Source: Burkholderiales bacterium
GTDB taxonomy: Bacteria; Pseudomonadota; Gammaproteobacteria; Burkholderiales; Burkholderiaceae_C
NCBI GenBank assembly: GCA_026400275.1
Contig: JAPLPK010000193.1
Coordinates: forward strand, 1 to 55,906
Direction of reading: 5' to 3'
Length of the DNA: 55,906 nucleotides
Positions 9,971 to 19,718 of the stretch are shown piece after piece. A program made the position numbers and the translations under genes. How positions within the stretch are numbered: the first letter of the stretch is position 1; every line of letters starts with the position of its first letter. Under the pieces are notes generated by a model that worked only from the letters and a program-made list of their open reading frames with translations, had not been told where the DNA came from and made no database searches.

Positions 9971-11413
9971 ATGCTTATGGGCCAGAAACTCAAAATTACC
10001 GGCTGGGTTGCCGCCGGTGCTATCGCCGGGGCCTTAACCACGGTCTCGCTGCAAACAGTAGCGCGGGGCGCGATGGCGCCGCTGCCGCTGGAAGAGCTAC
10101 AACAACTGGCAGCGGTCTTCGGCATGGTCAAAACAGACTATGTGGAACCGGTGGACGAGAAAAAGCTGATCAGCGATGCCATCTCCGGCATGGTGGCCAG
10201 CCTGGACCCCCATTCGCAGTACTTTGACAAAAAGTCTTTCAAGGAATTCCGTGAAGGCACGACCGGCCGTTTTGTCGGCGTGGGCATCGAAATCACCCAG
10301 GAAGACGGCTTGGTCAAGGTGGTTTCGCCCATCGAAGGCTCGCCGGCCTTCCGCGCTGGCCTGAAGCCCAACGACCTGATCACCAAGATCGACGACACCG
10401 CCGTGAAGGGGCTTGCCCTGAATGACGCAGTGAAGCGCATGCGGGGTGAACCCAATACCAAGGTCAGCCTGACGATCTTCCGCAAGGATGAAAACCGTAG
10501 CTTCCCTGTCACCATCACCCGCGAAGAAATCCGAACCCAATCGGTACGCGCCAAGGTCGTCGAGCCCGGCTACGCATGGGTCCGCCTGAGCCAGTTCCAA
10601 GACCGCACGGTAGAGGACTTCGCCCGCAAGATCGAAGACATCTACAAACAGGAACCCAAGCTGAAGGGCCTGGTGCTTGATTTGCGCAACGACCCCGGTG
10701 GCCTGCTGGATGCCGCAGTCGCGGTGTCGGCCGCCTTCCTACCTGAAAACGTGACCGTGGTGTCCACCAATGGCCAGTTGGCAGACAGCAAGTTCACCTA
10801 CAAGGCCTCGCCCGAGTTTTACCAACGCCGAGGTGCCGCCCCCCTCGCCCATCTGCCGGTCGCCCTGAAGACGGTGCCACTGGTGGTGCTGGTGAATGAA
10901 GGCTCGGCCTCGGCCAGCGAAATCGTGGCCGGCGCACTGCAGGACTACAAGCGCGGCACCCTGATGGGCAGCCAGACCTTCGGCAAGGGCTCGGTGCAGA
11001 CCGTGCGCCCCCTGGGGCCAGACACCGGCCTGAAGCTAACCACCGCCCGCTACTACACGCCTAGCGGCAAGTCCATCCAGGCCCGGGGTATCGTGCCAGA
11101 CGTGATGGTGGATGACACCGAAGAAGGCAGCCCCTATGCCGCCCTGCGCATGCGCGAAGCCGATCTGGACAAGCACCTGAACAGCGGCCAGGGCGAAGAA
11201 AAGAAGGACGAAGCCCGTGAAAAGGCCCGTGAGGAAGCCCGCAAACGACTGGAAGCAGAGGCACTCAAGCCGATTCCTGAACGTAAGCCGGCGCCTGAGT
11301 TCGGCAGCGACAAGGACTTCCAGCTGATGCAAGCCATCAACCAGCTCAAGGGTCGGCCGGTGCTAGTCAGCAAAACCCAAACCGAACGCGCTGAAGAAAA
11401 GAAAGAGAATTAA
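9971..11413 (+). CDS. ctpA: S41 family C-terminal processing peptidase
   Basis: PDZ-like domain, LDLRNDPGGLLDAAV, EGSASASEIVAGALQDYKRGTLMGSQTFGKGSVQ. Confidence 0.93.
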   Translation: MLMGQKLKITGWVAAGAIAGALTTVSLQTVARGAMAPLPLEELQQLAAVFGMVKTDYVEPVDEKKLISDAISGMVASLDPHSQYFDKKSFKEFREGTTGRFVGVGIEITQEDGLVKVVSPIEGSPAFRAGLKPNDLITKIDDTAVKGLALNDAVKRMRGEPNTKVSLTIFRKDENRSFPVTITREEIRTQSVRAKVVEPGYAWVRLSQFQDRTVEDFARKIEDIYKQEPKLKGLVLDLRNDPGGLLDAAVAVSAAFLPENVTVVSTNGQLADSKFTYKASPEFYQRRGAAPLAHLPVALKTVPLVVLVNEGSASASEIVAGALQDYKRGTLMGSQTFGKGSVQTVRPLGPDTGLKLTTARYYTPSGKSIQARGIVPDVMVDDTEEGSPYAALRMREADLDKHLNSGQGEEKKDEAREKAREEARKRLEAEALKPIPERKPAPEFGSDKDFQLMQAINQLKGRPVLVSKTQTERAEEKKEN

Positions 11414-11431
11414 GCCTCTCTGCCCCCACAC

Positions 11432-11458
11432 AATGCCCCGATTTACGGGGCATTTTTC
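11432..11458 (+). terminator. Intrinsic terminator after ctpA
   Basis: aatgccccg attta cggggcatt tttctttg. Confidence 0.75.
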
Positions 11459-11479
11459 TTTGTCCACGACAATTGCCGC

Positions 11480-12238
11480 ATGAACGACGAGCAACTTCTA
11501 CGCTATTCGCGCCACATTCTGTTGGACGACATCGGGATCGAAGGCCAGGAGCGCCTGCTGGCGTCCCGGGCGCTGGTAATTGGCGCGGGCGGACTGGGCT
11601 CACCCGTCGCCCTCTACCTGGCAACCGCAGGCGTGGGCCAGATCAGCCTGGTGGACCACGACACGGTAGACCTGACCAATCTGCAGCGGCAGATCGCCCA
11701 TACGCTGGAGCGTGTCGGCAGCGCCAAGGTGGATTCGGCCCGCCAGTCCATGCAGGCCATCAACCCTGAAATTCAAATCACCGCCATCCAGGCCCGCGCC
11801 GATGCCGAGTTGCTGGACCGCCTAGTGACGGATGCAGATGTCGTGGTGGACTGCTGCGACAACTTTGCCACCCGGCACGCCATCAACGCCGCCTGCGTAC
11901 AGCACAGCAAGCCGCTGGTGTCAGGCGCGGCCATCCGTATGGACGGGCAGATCAGCGTATTCGATGCGCGCTCGCCGCTATCGCCTTGCTATGCTTGCGT
12001 TTTCCCACCCAGCGACGACTTCGAGGAAACCCGGTGCGCAGTCATGGGTGTGCTGGCGCCACTGGTCGGCATCATCGGTGCCATGCAGGCCGCCGAGGCC
12101 ATCAAATTGCTCAGTGGCGCGGGCAGCTCCCTGGCGGGCCGACTGCAAATGCTGGACGCCCGCAGCATGGCCTGGAATGAAATTCGCATTCCCCGTGATC
12201 CAGGCTGCAGCGTCTGCGGCCAGCGGCACGCACCCTGA
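11480..12238 (+). CDS. moeB: ThiF/MoeB/HesA family adenylyltransferase
   Basis: RYSRHILLDDIGIEGQERLLASRALVIGAGGLGSPVALYLATAGVG; C-terminal RDPGCSVC. Confidence 0.85.
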   Translation: MNDEQLLRYSRHILLDDIGIEGQERLLASRALVIGAGGLGSPVALYLATAGVGQISLVDHDTVDLTNLQRQIAHTLERVGSAKVDSARQSMQAINPEIQITAIQARADAELLDRLVTDADVVVDCCDNFATRHAINAACVQHSKPLVSGAAIRMDGQISVFDARSPLSPCYACVFPPSDDFEETRCAVMGVLAPLVGIIGAMQAAEAIKLLSGAGSSLAGRLQMLDARSMAWNEIRIPRDPGCSVCGQRHAP

Positions 12239-12327
12239 CCGTCTTACTCCTATTTTTATAGCTAGAAACCCAAGCAATATATGCGGATAGTGCCAAAAAT
12301 ATTCCACATCCTCGCCCCGCATTGCAA

Positions 12328-14016
12328 ATGAATACGGCGACGCGACTACAGCGCTGGTTTCCCTTTCTGGCCTGGCCCCGACCCGATCGCAGCACCCTCG
12401 TGGGTGAACTTTGGGCAGGCTTGACCGTAGGCATGATGCTCATCCCCCAGGGCGTAGCCTATGCCGCGCTGGCGGGTATGCCGTTGGTCACTGGCATATA
12501 CGCATCCATGCTGCCAGCTTTGGTGGCCGTGCTGTGGAGTTCATCGACCCGCTTGTCAGTAGGCCCTACTGCGCTGAGTGCGCTGCTGGTCGGCAGCGCG
12601 CTGCTGGGCATGGCCGAGCCGGGCAGCGCCCAATGGGTGAAGTTGGCTGTCTGGCTGGCTCTGCTGTGCGGCTTGCTGCAGGTGCTGCTAGGCCTGGGAC
12701 GCTTTGGCTGGCTGCTAAACCTGGTCAGCGCACCGGTCTTGACGGGCTTCACCCAGGCGGCAGCCGTGCTGATTCTGCTGTCCCAGTTGCCTGCGCTATT
12801 GGGCCTGCATGGCGCCCTGGCTAGCTTGTTGCAGCAGCCCGCCATGGACCCACAGGCCGCAGCCTTTGGCCTGGGCGCCTGGGCCGTTCTAGCCATGGGC
12901 AAGCGCTGGCTACCAAAATTTCCCACCTTGATGCTGTTAGTCGTTGCCAGCGCAGCACTAAGTGCCCAGCTGGGTTTTGCAGACCATGGGGGCGCAGTAG
13001 TCGGCCACTTGCCCGCCGGCCTGCCCTCCTTGCGATGGCCCGCCATGCTTAGCTGGGCCGATCTGGGCGGCCTGGCCCTCCCCACTTTGGTGCTGACCTT
13101 GATCAGCTTTCTGGAAACCGCCTCCAGCGCCAAGGTGGACAGCCAACGCAGCGGCAAGCGCTGGAACGAGAACCAGGATCTGATCGGCCAGGGCATGGCC
13201 AAAATCGCCTCGGGCCTGTGCGGCGCGTTCCCCACCAGTTCCTCGTTTTCCCGCTCGGCCATCAACCTCTATGCCGGCGCCAAAACCGGCTGGGCCACCA
13301 TTTTTTCGGTCGTGTTGGTACTGCTCGTGCTCCTGTGGCTGACGCCCTTGCTCTACCACGTACCCCAAGCCGTGTTGGCGGCCGTAGTGGTGGCCGCCGT
13401 GTCCAGCCTGCTGCAGCCGGCCGAACTGCGCCGCATCTGGCGTGCAGCACCGGTGGAAGCCCTGACCTGTGCCACTACTTTTGTGCTGACCCTGGCAACC
13501 GCGCCCCGACTGTACTGGGGCGTACTAGCTGGGCTGCTGATAGGCTTATCCCATTTTCTGTACCACCGGCTACACCCCCGCATCATCGAGATTGGACTGC
13601 ACCCGGATGGCAGCCTGCGGGACCGCCACCTGTGGCAGCTGCCGATGCTGGCACCCGACACCTACGCGCTGCGCATGGACGCCGAGCTCGACTTCGCGTC
13701 CGCCAGTGCACTGGAACGCACACTGATGGAGCACCTGGCGCTACACCCCAAGACACGCCAAGTCTGCCTGTTTGCACAACCCATCAACCGCATCGACGCC
13801 ACCGGTGTGGAAACCTTTGGCAAGCTGCGCCAGGCATTGGCTCAGAGCGGCATCACATTGCACGTGAGTGGAATGAAACTACCGGTGGAGCAAGTGTTGC
13901 GTCGTGCCGGAGAACTCCCTCCTGTAACATCCCGCTCAGAAATGTTGCAACTACACCGAACAGATCAAGATGCACTCATTGCTTTACAAAAGGAGCAGGA
14001 AGACTTCGTGATTTGA
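12328..14016 (+). CDS. SulP family inorganic anion transporter with C-terminal STAS domain
   Basis: AGLTVGMMLIPQGVAYAALAGMPLVTGIYASMLPALVAVLWSSSTRLSVGPTA; STAS region RMDAELDFASASALERTL. Confidence 0.93.
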   Translation: MNTATRLQRWFPFLAWPRPDRSTLVGELWAGLTVGMMLIPQGVAYAALAGMPLVTGIYASMLPALVAVLWSSSTRLSVGPTALSALLVGSALLGMAEPGSAQWVKLAVWLALLCGLLQVLLGLGRFGWLLNLVSAPVLTGFTQAAAVLILLSQLPALLGLHGALASLLQQPAMDPQAAAFGLGAWAVLAMGKRWLPKFPTLMLLVVASAALSAQLGFADHGGAVVGHLPAGLPSLRWPAMLSWADLGGLALPTLVLTLISFLETASSAKVDSQRSGKRWNENQDLIGQGMAKIASGLCGAFPTSSSFSRSAINLYAGAKTGWATIFSVVLVLLVLLWLTPLLYHVPQAVLAAVVVAAVSSLLQPAELRRIWRAAPVEALTCATTFVLTLATAPRLYWGVLAGLLIGLSHFLYHRLHPRIIEIGLHPDGSLRDRHLWQLPMLAPDTYALRMDAELDFASASALERTLMEHLALHPKTRQVCLFAQPINRIDATGVETFGKLRQALAQSGITLHVSGMKLPVEQVLRRAGELPPVTSRSEMLQLHRTDQDALIALQKEQEDFVI

Positions 14017-14109
14017 GGCCGGCTGGCACCGCAATCGAAAGCTGGTTTCGCGGACGCGGTTTTTCATAGCCTTACTGTTAAACTTTCTGCACTACTGATT
14101 GGTACTTTT

Positions 14110-14877
14110 GTGTCTGCATCGGCAACCTCACTTTCCATCGATTTGCACGGTTTGCATCTTGAGTCGGCCTGCGCGCTGCTCCAGATAGAGCCGCCTGCGC
14201 CCGATGTGGCCGACCCCGCTGCTTACCTGCAAAATATTCTGGACAGTTTGTGCGATCTGTCCCTGCGCGACCCGCTCACGGGCCTGTCCAATCGCCGCCA
14301 TTTCAATGCCGTACTGGCCTCCGAAGTAGACCGTGTGGCGCGTTCAGGCGAAGAAGCGCTGCTGTTAATGATCGACATTGATCATTTCAAAAGTGTGAAC
14401 GATACCTATGGCCACTCCGCTGGCGACGAAGTCCTGCGGGTCGTTGCAAAAACCCTGCAGACCTGCGTGCGCCCCATGGACACGCTGGCACGCTTCGGCG
14501 GTGAAGAGTTCGTGGTGATATTGCCGTCCTGCCAGCCGAGCTTTGGCCATGTGGTGGCGGAGCGCATCCGCAGGGCTGTGGAAAATACCATGATCGCTAT
14601 TGCCCCCGGACTCGATCTGAAGGTTACGATCAGTATCGGTGGCGCATTCGCTTTGCAATGGATACGGTCAACCAGCGAGCTCTGGACGGAACGTGCGGAC
14701 CAGCAACTTTATTTAGCCAAAACTACCGGGCGTAACCGCCTATGCCTGGAGCCCCCACCGGAAAGCAATGTCAGCGCGGAAGAAAAAAATCTGTTGTTTG
14801 GTCACCTGTCTGCCATCGAGCCGGCATGGGTTGAAATGTCGTCTAGTGCCACCTCTGATGGCGCTACACAAAGGTAA
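14110..14877 (+). CDS. GGDEF domain diguanylate cyclase
   Basis: DPLTGLSNRRHFNAVL, IDIDHFKSVNDTYGHSAGDEVLRVVA, RFGGEEFVVILP (intact GGEEF); GTG start. Confidence 0.92.
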   Translation: MSASATSLSIDLHGLHLESACALLQIEPPAPDVADPAAYLQNILDSLCDLSLRDPLTGLSNRRHFNAVLASEVDRVARSGEEALLLMIDIDHFKSVNDTYGHSAGDEVLRVVAKTLQTCVRPMDTLARFGGEEFVVILPSCQPSFGHVVAERIRRAVENTMIAIAPGLDLKVTISIGGAFALQWIRSTSELWTERADQQLYLAKTTGRNRLCLEPPPESNVSAEEKNLLFGHLSAIEPAWVEMSSSATSDGATQR

Positions 14878-14880
14878 GCC

Positions 14881-15711
14881 GTGAGTAACAACAATTCAAC
14901 AACCTCGACCACTCCGGCAGGCGCCGGCGCCAAGGTATTGGCCATCACCAGTGGAAAAGGCGGTGTAGGGAAGACCTTTGTCTCGGCCAATCTGGCGGCG
15001 GCACTTGCCAAGCGGGGCCACCGCGTGCTGGTGCTGGATGCAGACCTGGGCTTGGCGAATCTGGATGTGGTGCTGAACCTGCACCCCAAGATCACGCTGC
15101 ATGACGTATTTACGGGTAAGGCAACGCTGGACGAGGCCATCATCAAGGCACCCGGCGGCTTTTCGGTACTGCTGGCTGGCTCTGGCATGGTCGAATATTC
15201 ACGGCTGACGCCAGAAGTCCGCGACGAATTCCTGCAAGTGGTGCGTAGCCTGGTGCCTCGCTATGACGTGCTGTTGCTGGATACCGGCGCAGGCATCTCG
15301 GATGTGGTGCTGTTCTCGGTCTCGCTGGCGTCCGAAGTCCTGGTGGTGGCCACCCCCGAACCCACCTCGCTCACCGACGCATATGCGGCCATCAAGGTGC
15401 TGGCCACCCAGCAAAAGCGCCAGCACGTGCGCTTGATCATCAACCAGACAGCGCGCCCTGGCGATGGCCGGGCGATCACCACCCAGCTGCAACAGGTGCT
15501 AGACCGCTTTGTGACCACTGGCACCGGGCGCTCCGTGCGTCTGATCCATGTGGGTGACATTCCCGCCGACTTGGCGGTGCGTGAAGCCGTGATGCGACGC
15601 CAGCTGTTGCTCGTCAACACACCAGGCTGCCCCGCTGCACTGGCGATGTCCGAGTTGGCCCGCAAACTCGACGAAACCGTAATCACCCCCACTGAATTCA
15701 GCAAGGCTTGA
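14881..15711 (+). CDS. MinD/ParA family ATPase (FlhG/FleN-like)
   Basis: ITSGKGGVGKTFVSANLAAALAKRGHRVLVLDADLGLANLDVVL deviant Walker A; GTG start 3 nt after the GGDEF stop. Confidence 0.88.
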   Translation: MSNNNSTTSTTPAGAGAKVLAITSGKGGVGKTFVSANLAAALAKRGHRVLVLDADLGLANLDVVLNLHPKITLHDVFTGKATLDEAIIKAPGGFSVLLAGSGMVEYSRLTPEVRDEFLQVVRSLVPRYDVLLLDTGAGISDVVLFSVSLASEVLVVATPEPTSLTDAYAAIKVLATQQKRQHVRLIINQTARPGDGRAITTQLQQVLDRFVTTGTGRSVRLIHVGDIPADLAVREAVMRRQLLLVNTPGCPAALAMSELARKLDETVITPTEFSKA

Positions 15712-15723
15712 GCGCAAAGCGCC

Positions 15724-16596
15724 TCAGGCCGTGATGATCCAGCCCTCCAGTGGGTCCATATCGACGGGTAAGCCGTAGCGGGGAATGCCTAATGCATGCT
15801 GCCCTGCGGCCCATCCGGCCTGCAGCATGCACAGCACCGCATCCAGGGCGTCACCGCTGGCATCCGCCACCAGGCTTTCGCGCTGTTCGGCACTGATAGC
15901 CAGGCGCAGCCCCAGGCCTACCGCGCCATGGGCGCCCTGCCCCAATTCCAGCGCCTGCACCAAGTCTTTGCGGGCCTGCATGCGCTCACGCGTTTGTTTG
16001 GCCTTGTCATCGCTTTTGTAACTACGCCGCCCGACACCACGGGCACCCGGCTGCCATCCGTCAAGCACACGCCGCGCCAGCAAACCGGGGTAGGCCTCCA
16101 AGGCCACGCGCCGGGAGTCACCGCGATGCAAACCGGGGAAGTCGACTCCGGCGTCCAGCAACAAGGGAACACCCGCGTGCAACATATAGGCCACCGGTGG
16201 GTTTACCCACTTCATTGACGGGCTGGAGCCGGCCGCGAAATCGCAGCCGCGGTGGGCGAATTTGCCGCCCGCAGGCCGGGCGTCGCAGAAAGCCGCAAAC
16301 TGCGCCCGGACCTGGGCCCGGTCCAGGCTGGAAAAATGGCGTATACAGTCCACCCAGCAGAGCGGCCAACCCAGGCTTTCAACCAGTTCGCGGGGCAAGC
16401 CGAAGGGCAAATCGAATGCCCCCACCCAGTCTTGAGGCTGGGCAACTACGGCTGCAAAATCGGACAGGGAAGATATGCGCTCCAGCCGAGTCAACGCCAC
16501 GCATCCATCCGCGTGGGCGCCCCAGGCCAACACAATGTTTTTGCGCTTCGTCGGGCTACTGGAAAAATCACAGCCCAGAAGTGCAGGCAAGCCCAT
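15724..16596 (-). CDS. DUF429 domain-containing protein
   Basis: GCDFSSSPTKRKNIVLAWG, GAFDLPFGLPRELVE, EAYPGLLARRVLDG, GDALDAVLCMLQAGWA. Confidence 0.75.
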   Translation of the reverse strand: MGLPALLGCDFSSSPTKRKNIVLAWGAHADGCVALTRLERISSLSDFAAVVAQPQDWVGAFDLPFGLPRELVESLGWPLCWVDCIRHFSSLDRAQVRAQFAAFCDARPAGGKFAHRGCDFAAGSSPSMKWVNPPVAYMLHAGVPLLLDAGVDFPGLHRGDSRRVALEAYPGLLARRVLDGWQPGARGVGRRSYKSDDKAKQTRERMQARKDLVQALELGQGAHGAVGLGLRLAISAEQRESLVADASGDALDAVLCMLQAGWAAGQHALGIPRYGLPVDMDPLEGWIITA

Positions 16597-16627
16597 GCCC
16601 TAAGCTGCTGCAAATACTAGAGAACGC

Positions 16628-17050
16628 TTAGACGCGGCCCACAATGGATGCGGTGGCCATCAGCTCTTCCAGCAGGGCCAGCGAGACTTTGCCCGACACG
16701 GAATAGGGGTCCAGCTCTGGCTTCTCTGCATATTTCAAGAGAATGGACTGGTTCAGACGCTGGATGTTCACCTGGCCCATGGTCCAGCCACCAAAACGTC
16801 GCTCGGAGATTTCTTCGAAATGCAGCAGCGCCACGTCTTTATGGCGTGCATCGCGCTGGATATGGCCATACAGCTCATTGACCGGCATACGACCGCCTTC
16901 AATGGCCTGCAAAAAGATACCACCGCCATAGCAAAGAATGCCGGTGATGCCGCAGGTCGGGTTGTATTGGCGCGACTGGGCCAGGATGGCCTCAATCGCA
17001 GCAGGGCTGGTATCCAGGGCGCGGCTGGCGTAGAGCAGACGTACAAGCAT
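16628..17050 (-). CDS. BLUF domain blue-light sensor protein
   Basis: MLVRLLYASRALDTSPAAIEAILAQSRQYNPTCGITGILCYGGGIFLQAIEG ... RRFGGWTMG; ATG at 17050. Confidence 0.92.
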   Translation of the reverse strand: MLVRLLYASRALDTSPAAIEAILAQSRQYNPTCGITGILCYGGGIFLQAIEGGRMPVNELYGHIQRDARHKDVALLHFEEISERRFGGWTMGQVNIQRLNQSILLKYAEKPELDPYSVSGKVSLALLEELMATASIVGRV

Positions 17051-17054
17051 GGCG

Positions 17055-17795
17055 TTAGCCCTTTCTGGGGAGGAGAGACAGGAATTCACGGCGCAGGCTG
17101 GAGTCCTTCAGGAATGCACCGCGCATGACCGAGTTGATCATCTTACTGTCCACATCTTTCACACCGCGCCAACCCATGCAGAAATGGCTGGCCTCCATCA
17201 CGATGGCCAAGCCGTCCGGCTGGGTCTTCTCCTGGATCAGGTCGGCCAGTTGCACCACGGCTTCTTCCTGGATCTGGGGGCGGCCCATGATCCACTCGGC
17301 CCGGCGCGCATATTTCGACAAGCCGATCACGTTTGTGTGCTCGTTGGGCAGCACGCCGATCCATATGTGGCCCATTACAGGGCACAAATGGTGGGAGCAA
17401 GCGCTGCGCACCATGATCGGGCCGACGATCATCAGCTCGTTCAAATGCTCGGCGTTGGGGAATTCGGTGATGGTGGGAGCCGCCACATAGCGCCCCTTGA
17501 ACACCTCTTTCAGGTACATCTTGGCCACTCGGCGGGCGGTGTTCTCGGTGTTGTGATCGTTTTCGGTATCGATCACCATGCTGTTCAGCACACCCTGCAT
17601 TTGCACGGTGACCTCATCCAGCAAGGCCTCCAATTCACCAGGCTGGATGAACTCGGCAATATTGTCATTGGCGTTGAAACGCTTGCGCGCGGCCTGCAGC
17701 CGTTCGCGAATTTTGACGGATACAGGTGTGCCTTCCCCGTCTCGGGCATCAGCCAGCGCAATGGGATTCATAGCATCAGGTGTTTTCATTAACAT
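17055..17795 (-). CDS. folE: GTP cyclohydrolase I
   Basis: CSHHLCPVMGHIWIGVLPN, GLSKYARRAEWIMGRPQIQEE, ASHFCMGWRGVKD. Confidence 0.96.
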   Translation of the reverse strand: MLMKTPDAMNPIALADARDGEGTPVSVKIRERLQAARKRFNANDNIAEFIQPGELEALLDEVTVQMQGVLNSMVIDTENDHNTENTARRVAKMYLKEVFKGRYVAAPTITEFPNAEHLNELMIVGPIMVRSACSHHLCPVMGHIWIGVLPNEHTNVIGLSKYARRAEWIMGRPQIQEEAVVQLADLIQEKTQPDGLAIVMEASHFCMGWRGVKDVDSKMINSVMRGAFLKDSSLRREFLSLLPRKG

Positions 17796-17935
17796 CCAAG
17801 AATGGTAGCAGGGCAGGCAATAGTGCCGCTCGAACGCGCTGCAAAGCCCTTTTCAACGCTACCAAATCGGGGCCTGCTGCGGGCACAGCATAATCAGCCC
17901 CTTTTTCGAAACGCTGGTTCCCACAAAAAGAAACT

Positions 17936-18307
17936 ATGGACAACATCGACCTGCTCAACACACGTGAAAACTGGTACGCGGCCTTCTTCGCGGGAGACAC
18001 CGACTTCATGGCCAGTGTGGAGGCCGACTCCTTCTGCGTAGTGCATGCGTCCGGCGTGCAATCCAAATGGGAACAGTTGCACGGCATCTCCCGCGCAGTG
18101 CAGGCGGACCGCTGGTTTCCCAACAATGCCTACAAGCAGGACGCCAGCCTGTCGCTGCAAAACCATGGCGAATTCGTCGTGGTATCTGGCCAAAGCCATA
18201 CGCTGATCGACGAGGAGCGCCTGGGTAGCGTGTACTTCAGCGAACTCTGGCGCAAGCAGGCGCAGGACTGGCAGGTCATGCACCTGCACTACACGCCGGT
18301 GGAATAG
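17936..18307 (+). CDS. NTF2-like / DUF4440 family protein
   Basis: ENWYAAFFAGDTDFMASVEADSFCVVHASGVQSKWEQL...FSELWRKQAQDWQVMHLHYTPV. Confidence 0.65.
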   Translation: MDNIDLLNTRENWYAAFFAGDTDFMASVEADSFCVVHASGVQSKWEQLHGISRAVQADRWFPNNAYKQDASLSLQNHGEFVVVSGQSHTLIDEERLGSVYFSELWRKQAQDWQVMHLHYTPVE

Positions 18308-18339
18308 GCCAGCAGTCGGCCCGCTTTAACGTTACCGCG

Positions 18340-19566
18340 TTACTGGGTGGAGGCGCCGGCTTCGAACCACTGTTTGATCATCGCGCGCTCGGCATCGGTG
18401 ATGCCGGTGGCGTTGTTCATCGGCATGATTTTCGTCACCACTGCCTGCTGGTACACCGCCTGGGCGTGCTGCTGCAGGGCGGCCGGAGAGTCCAAGCGCA
18501 CATTCTTCATTTGCACCTGGGGACCGTGGCACATATAGCAGCGCTGGGCCAGCACGGGCTGTATTTTTTCATAAGAAAATACGGCCGAAGCGCTTGTATT
18601 ACCTGCGGGAGTAGCTACGGAACTTGTAGCATCCACGGGCGCAGGCCGCATCCACACAATGGCCCCCACGATCACCGCCAGGCCAACCAGGGCATACGCC
18701 AAAGGATGGCGGTTGCGACCCAGCAAATAGCCGTGGCGCATCACGAAGAACTGGCGTATGGCCGCACCGGCGAACATCATCAGCACGAGCACCAGCCAGT
18801 TCTGCGGGTGGCTGTAGGTAAAGCTGTAGTGGTTGCTCAGCATGGCAAACAACACCGGCAGCGTGAAATAGGTGTTGTGCACGCTGCGCTGCTTGCCGCG
18901 CTGCCCATGGATCGGGTCCACTGGCTGGCCGGCCTTGATGGCGGCCACCACGGTGCGCTGGCCCGGGATGATCCAGAAGAACACATTGGCGCTCATGCTG
19001 GTGGCAATCATCGCGCCCACCAGCAGAAAGGCTGCACGCCCAGCAAACCAGTGGCAAGCCAGCCAGGCCGCCACGCAGACCAGCACCGCCACCAGTGCGC
19101 CGACGATGGCGTCGCCATGCTTGCGCTTGCCAAACAGCTGGCAGATGCTGTCGTAGCACATCCAGAACACCACCAGGAACGACAGCGCCACACCAATCGC
19201 CGCGCCGGGCGACCAGTTCATCAGCGACTTGTCGATCAGATAGGTACTGGCATTCCACAGATAGGAAACGGTGAACAGCGAGAAGCCGGTCAGCCAGGTG
19301 GAATAGCTCTCCCAGTAGAACCAGTGCAGATGCTTGGGCAGCTGCGGCGGCGCCCCGGCGAACTTCACCGGGTGGTAGAAGCCGCCGCCGTGCACGGCCC
19401 ACAGCTCGCCGCTCACACCTTGTTTTTTGAGGTCGTCGTCGACCGGCGGCGTCAGGCTGCTGTCGAGAAAGACAAAGTAAAAGGAAGAGCCAATCCAGGC
19501 GATGGCGGTGATGACGTGGACCCAGCGCAGCAGCAGGTTGGCCCAGTCGAGGTAATAACTTTCCAT
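18340..19566 (-). CDS. puuD: Urate hydroxylase PuuD (membrane urate oxidase with C-terminal cytochrome c domain)
   Basis: ESYYLDWANLLLRWVHVITAIAWIGSSFYFVFLD; C-terminal CYMCHG haem motif. Confidence 0.9.
   Translation of the reverse strand: MESYYLDWANLLLRWVHVITAIAWIGSSFYFVFLDSSLTPPVDDDLKKQGVSGELWAVHGGGFYHPVKFAGAPPQLPKHLHWFYWESYSTWLTGFSLFTVSYLWNASTYLIDKSLMNWSPGAAIGVALSFLVVFWMCYDSICQLFGKRKHGDAIVGALVAVLVCVAAWLACHWFAGRAAFLLVGAMIATSMSANVFFWIIPGQRTVVAAIKAGQPVDPIHGQRGKQRSVHNTYFTLPVLFAMLSNHYSFTYSHPQNWLVLVLMMFAGAAIRQFFVMRHGYLLGRNRHPLAYALVGLAVIVGAIVWMRPAPVDATSSVATPAGNTSASAVFSYEKIQPVLAQRCYMCHGPQVQMKNVRLDSPAALQQHAQAVYQQAVVTKIMPMNNATGITDAERAMIKQWFEAGASTQ
18566..18632 (-). repeat. Family A element copy inside puuD linker (only copy on the - strand)
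   Basis: Reverse complement: GCTACaagttccGTAGCTACTcccGCAGGTAATACaaGCGCTTCGGCCGTATTTTCTTATGAAAAA. Confidence 0.75.
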
Positions 19567-19718
19567 GTGCACTCTCACCCTTGATGGCGCCCGTACAGGG
19601 CACCCGTAGTTTCTCTGCCTACCACTGCGGGCACTGTAGGCAAAACGAGGTCGCGAACAAAAGCTGTGAGAGAAAGCCTTGCACCGCTGCGACCTTAACC
19701 TTTGATTCTATGGATTAA

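Noticed and set aside
12247-12303. Sequence ctatttttaTAGCTagaaacccaagcaatatatgcggaTAGtGCCaaaaatatt resembling family A
   Set aside because: Only the flanking motifs match; the central GCGCA..TGCGC hairpin is not recognisable. Possibly a decayed copy, not counted.
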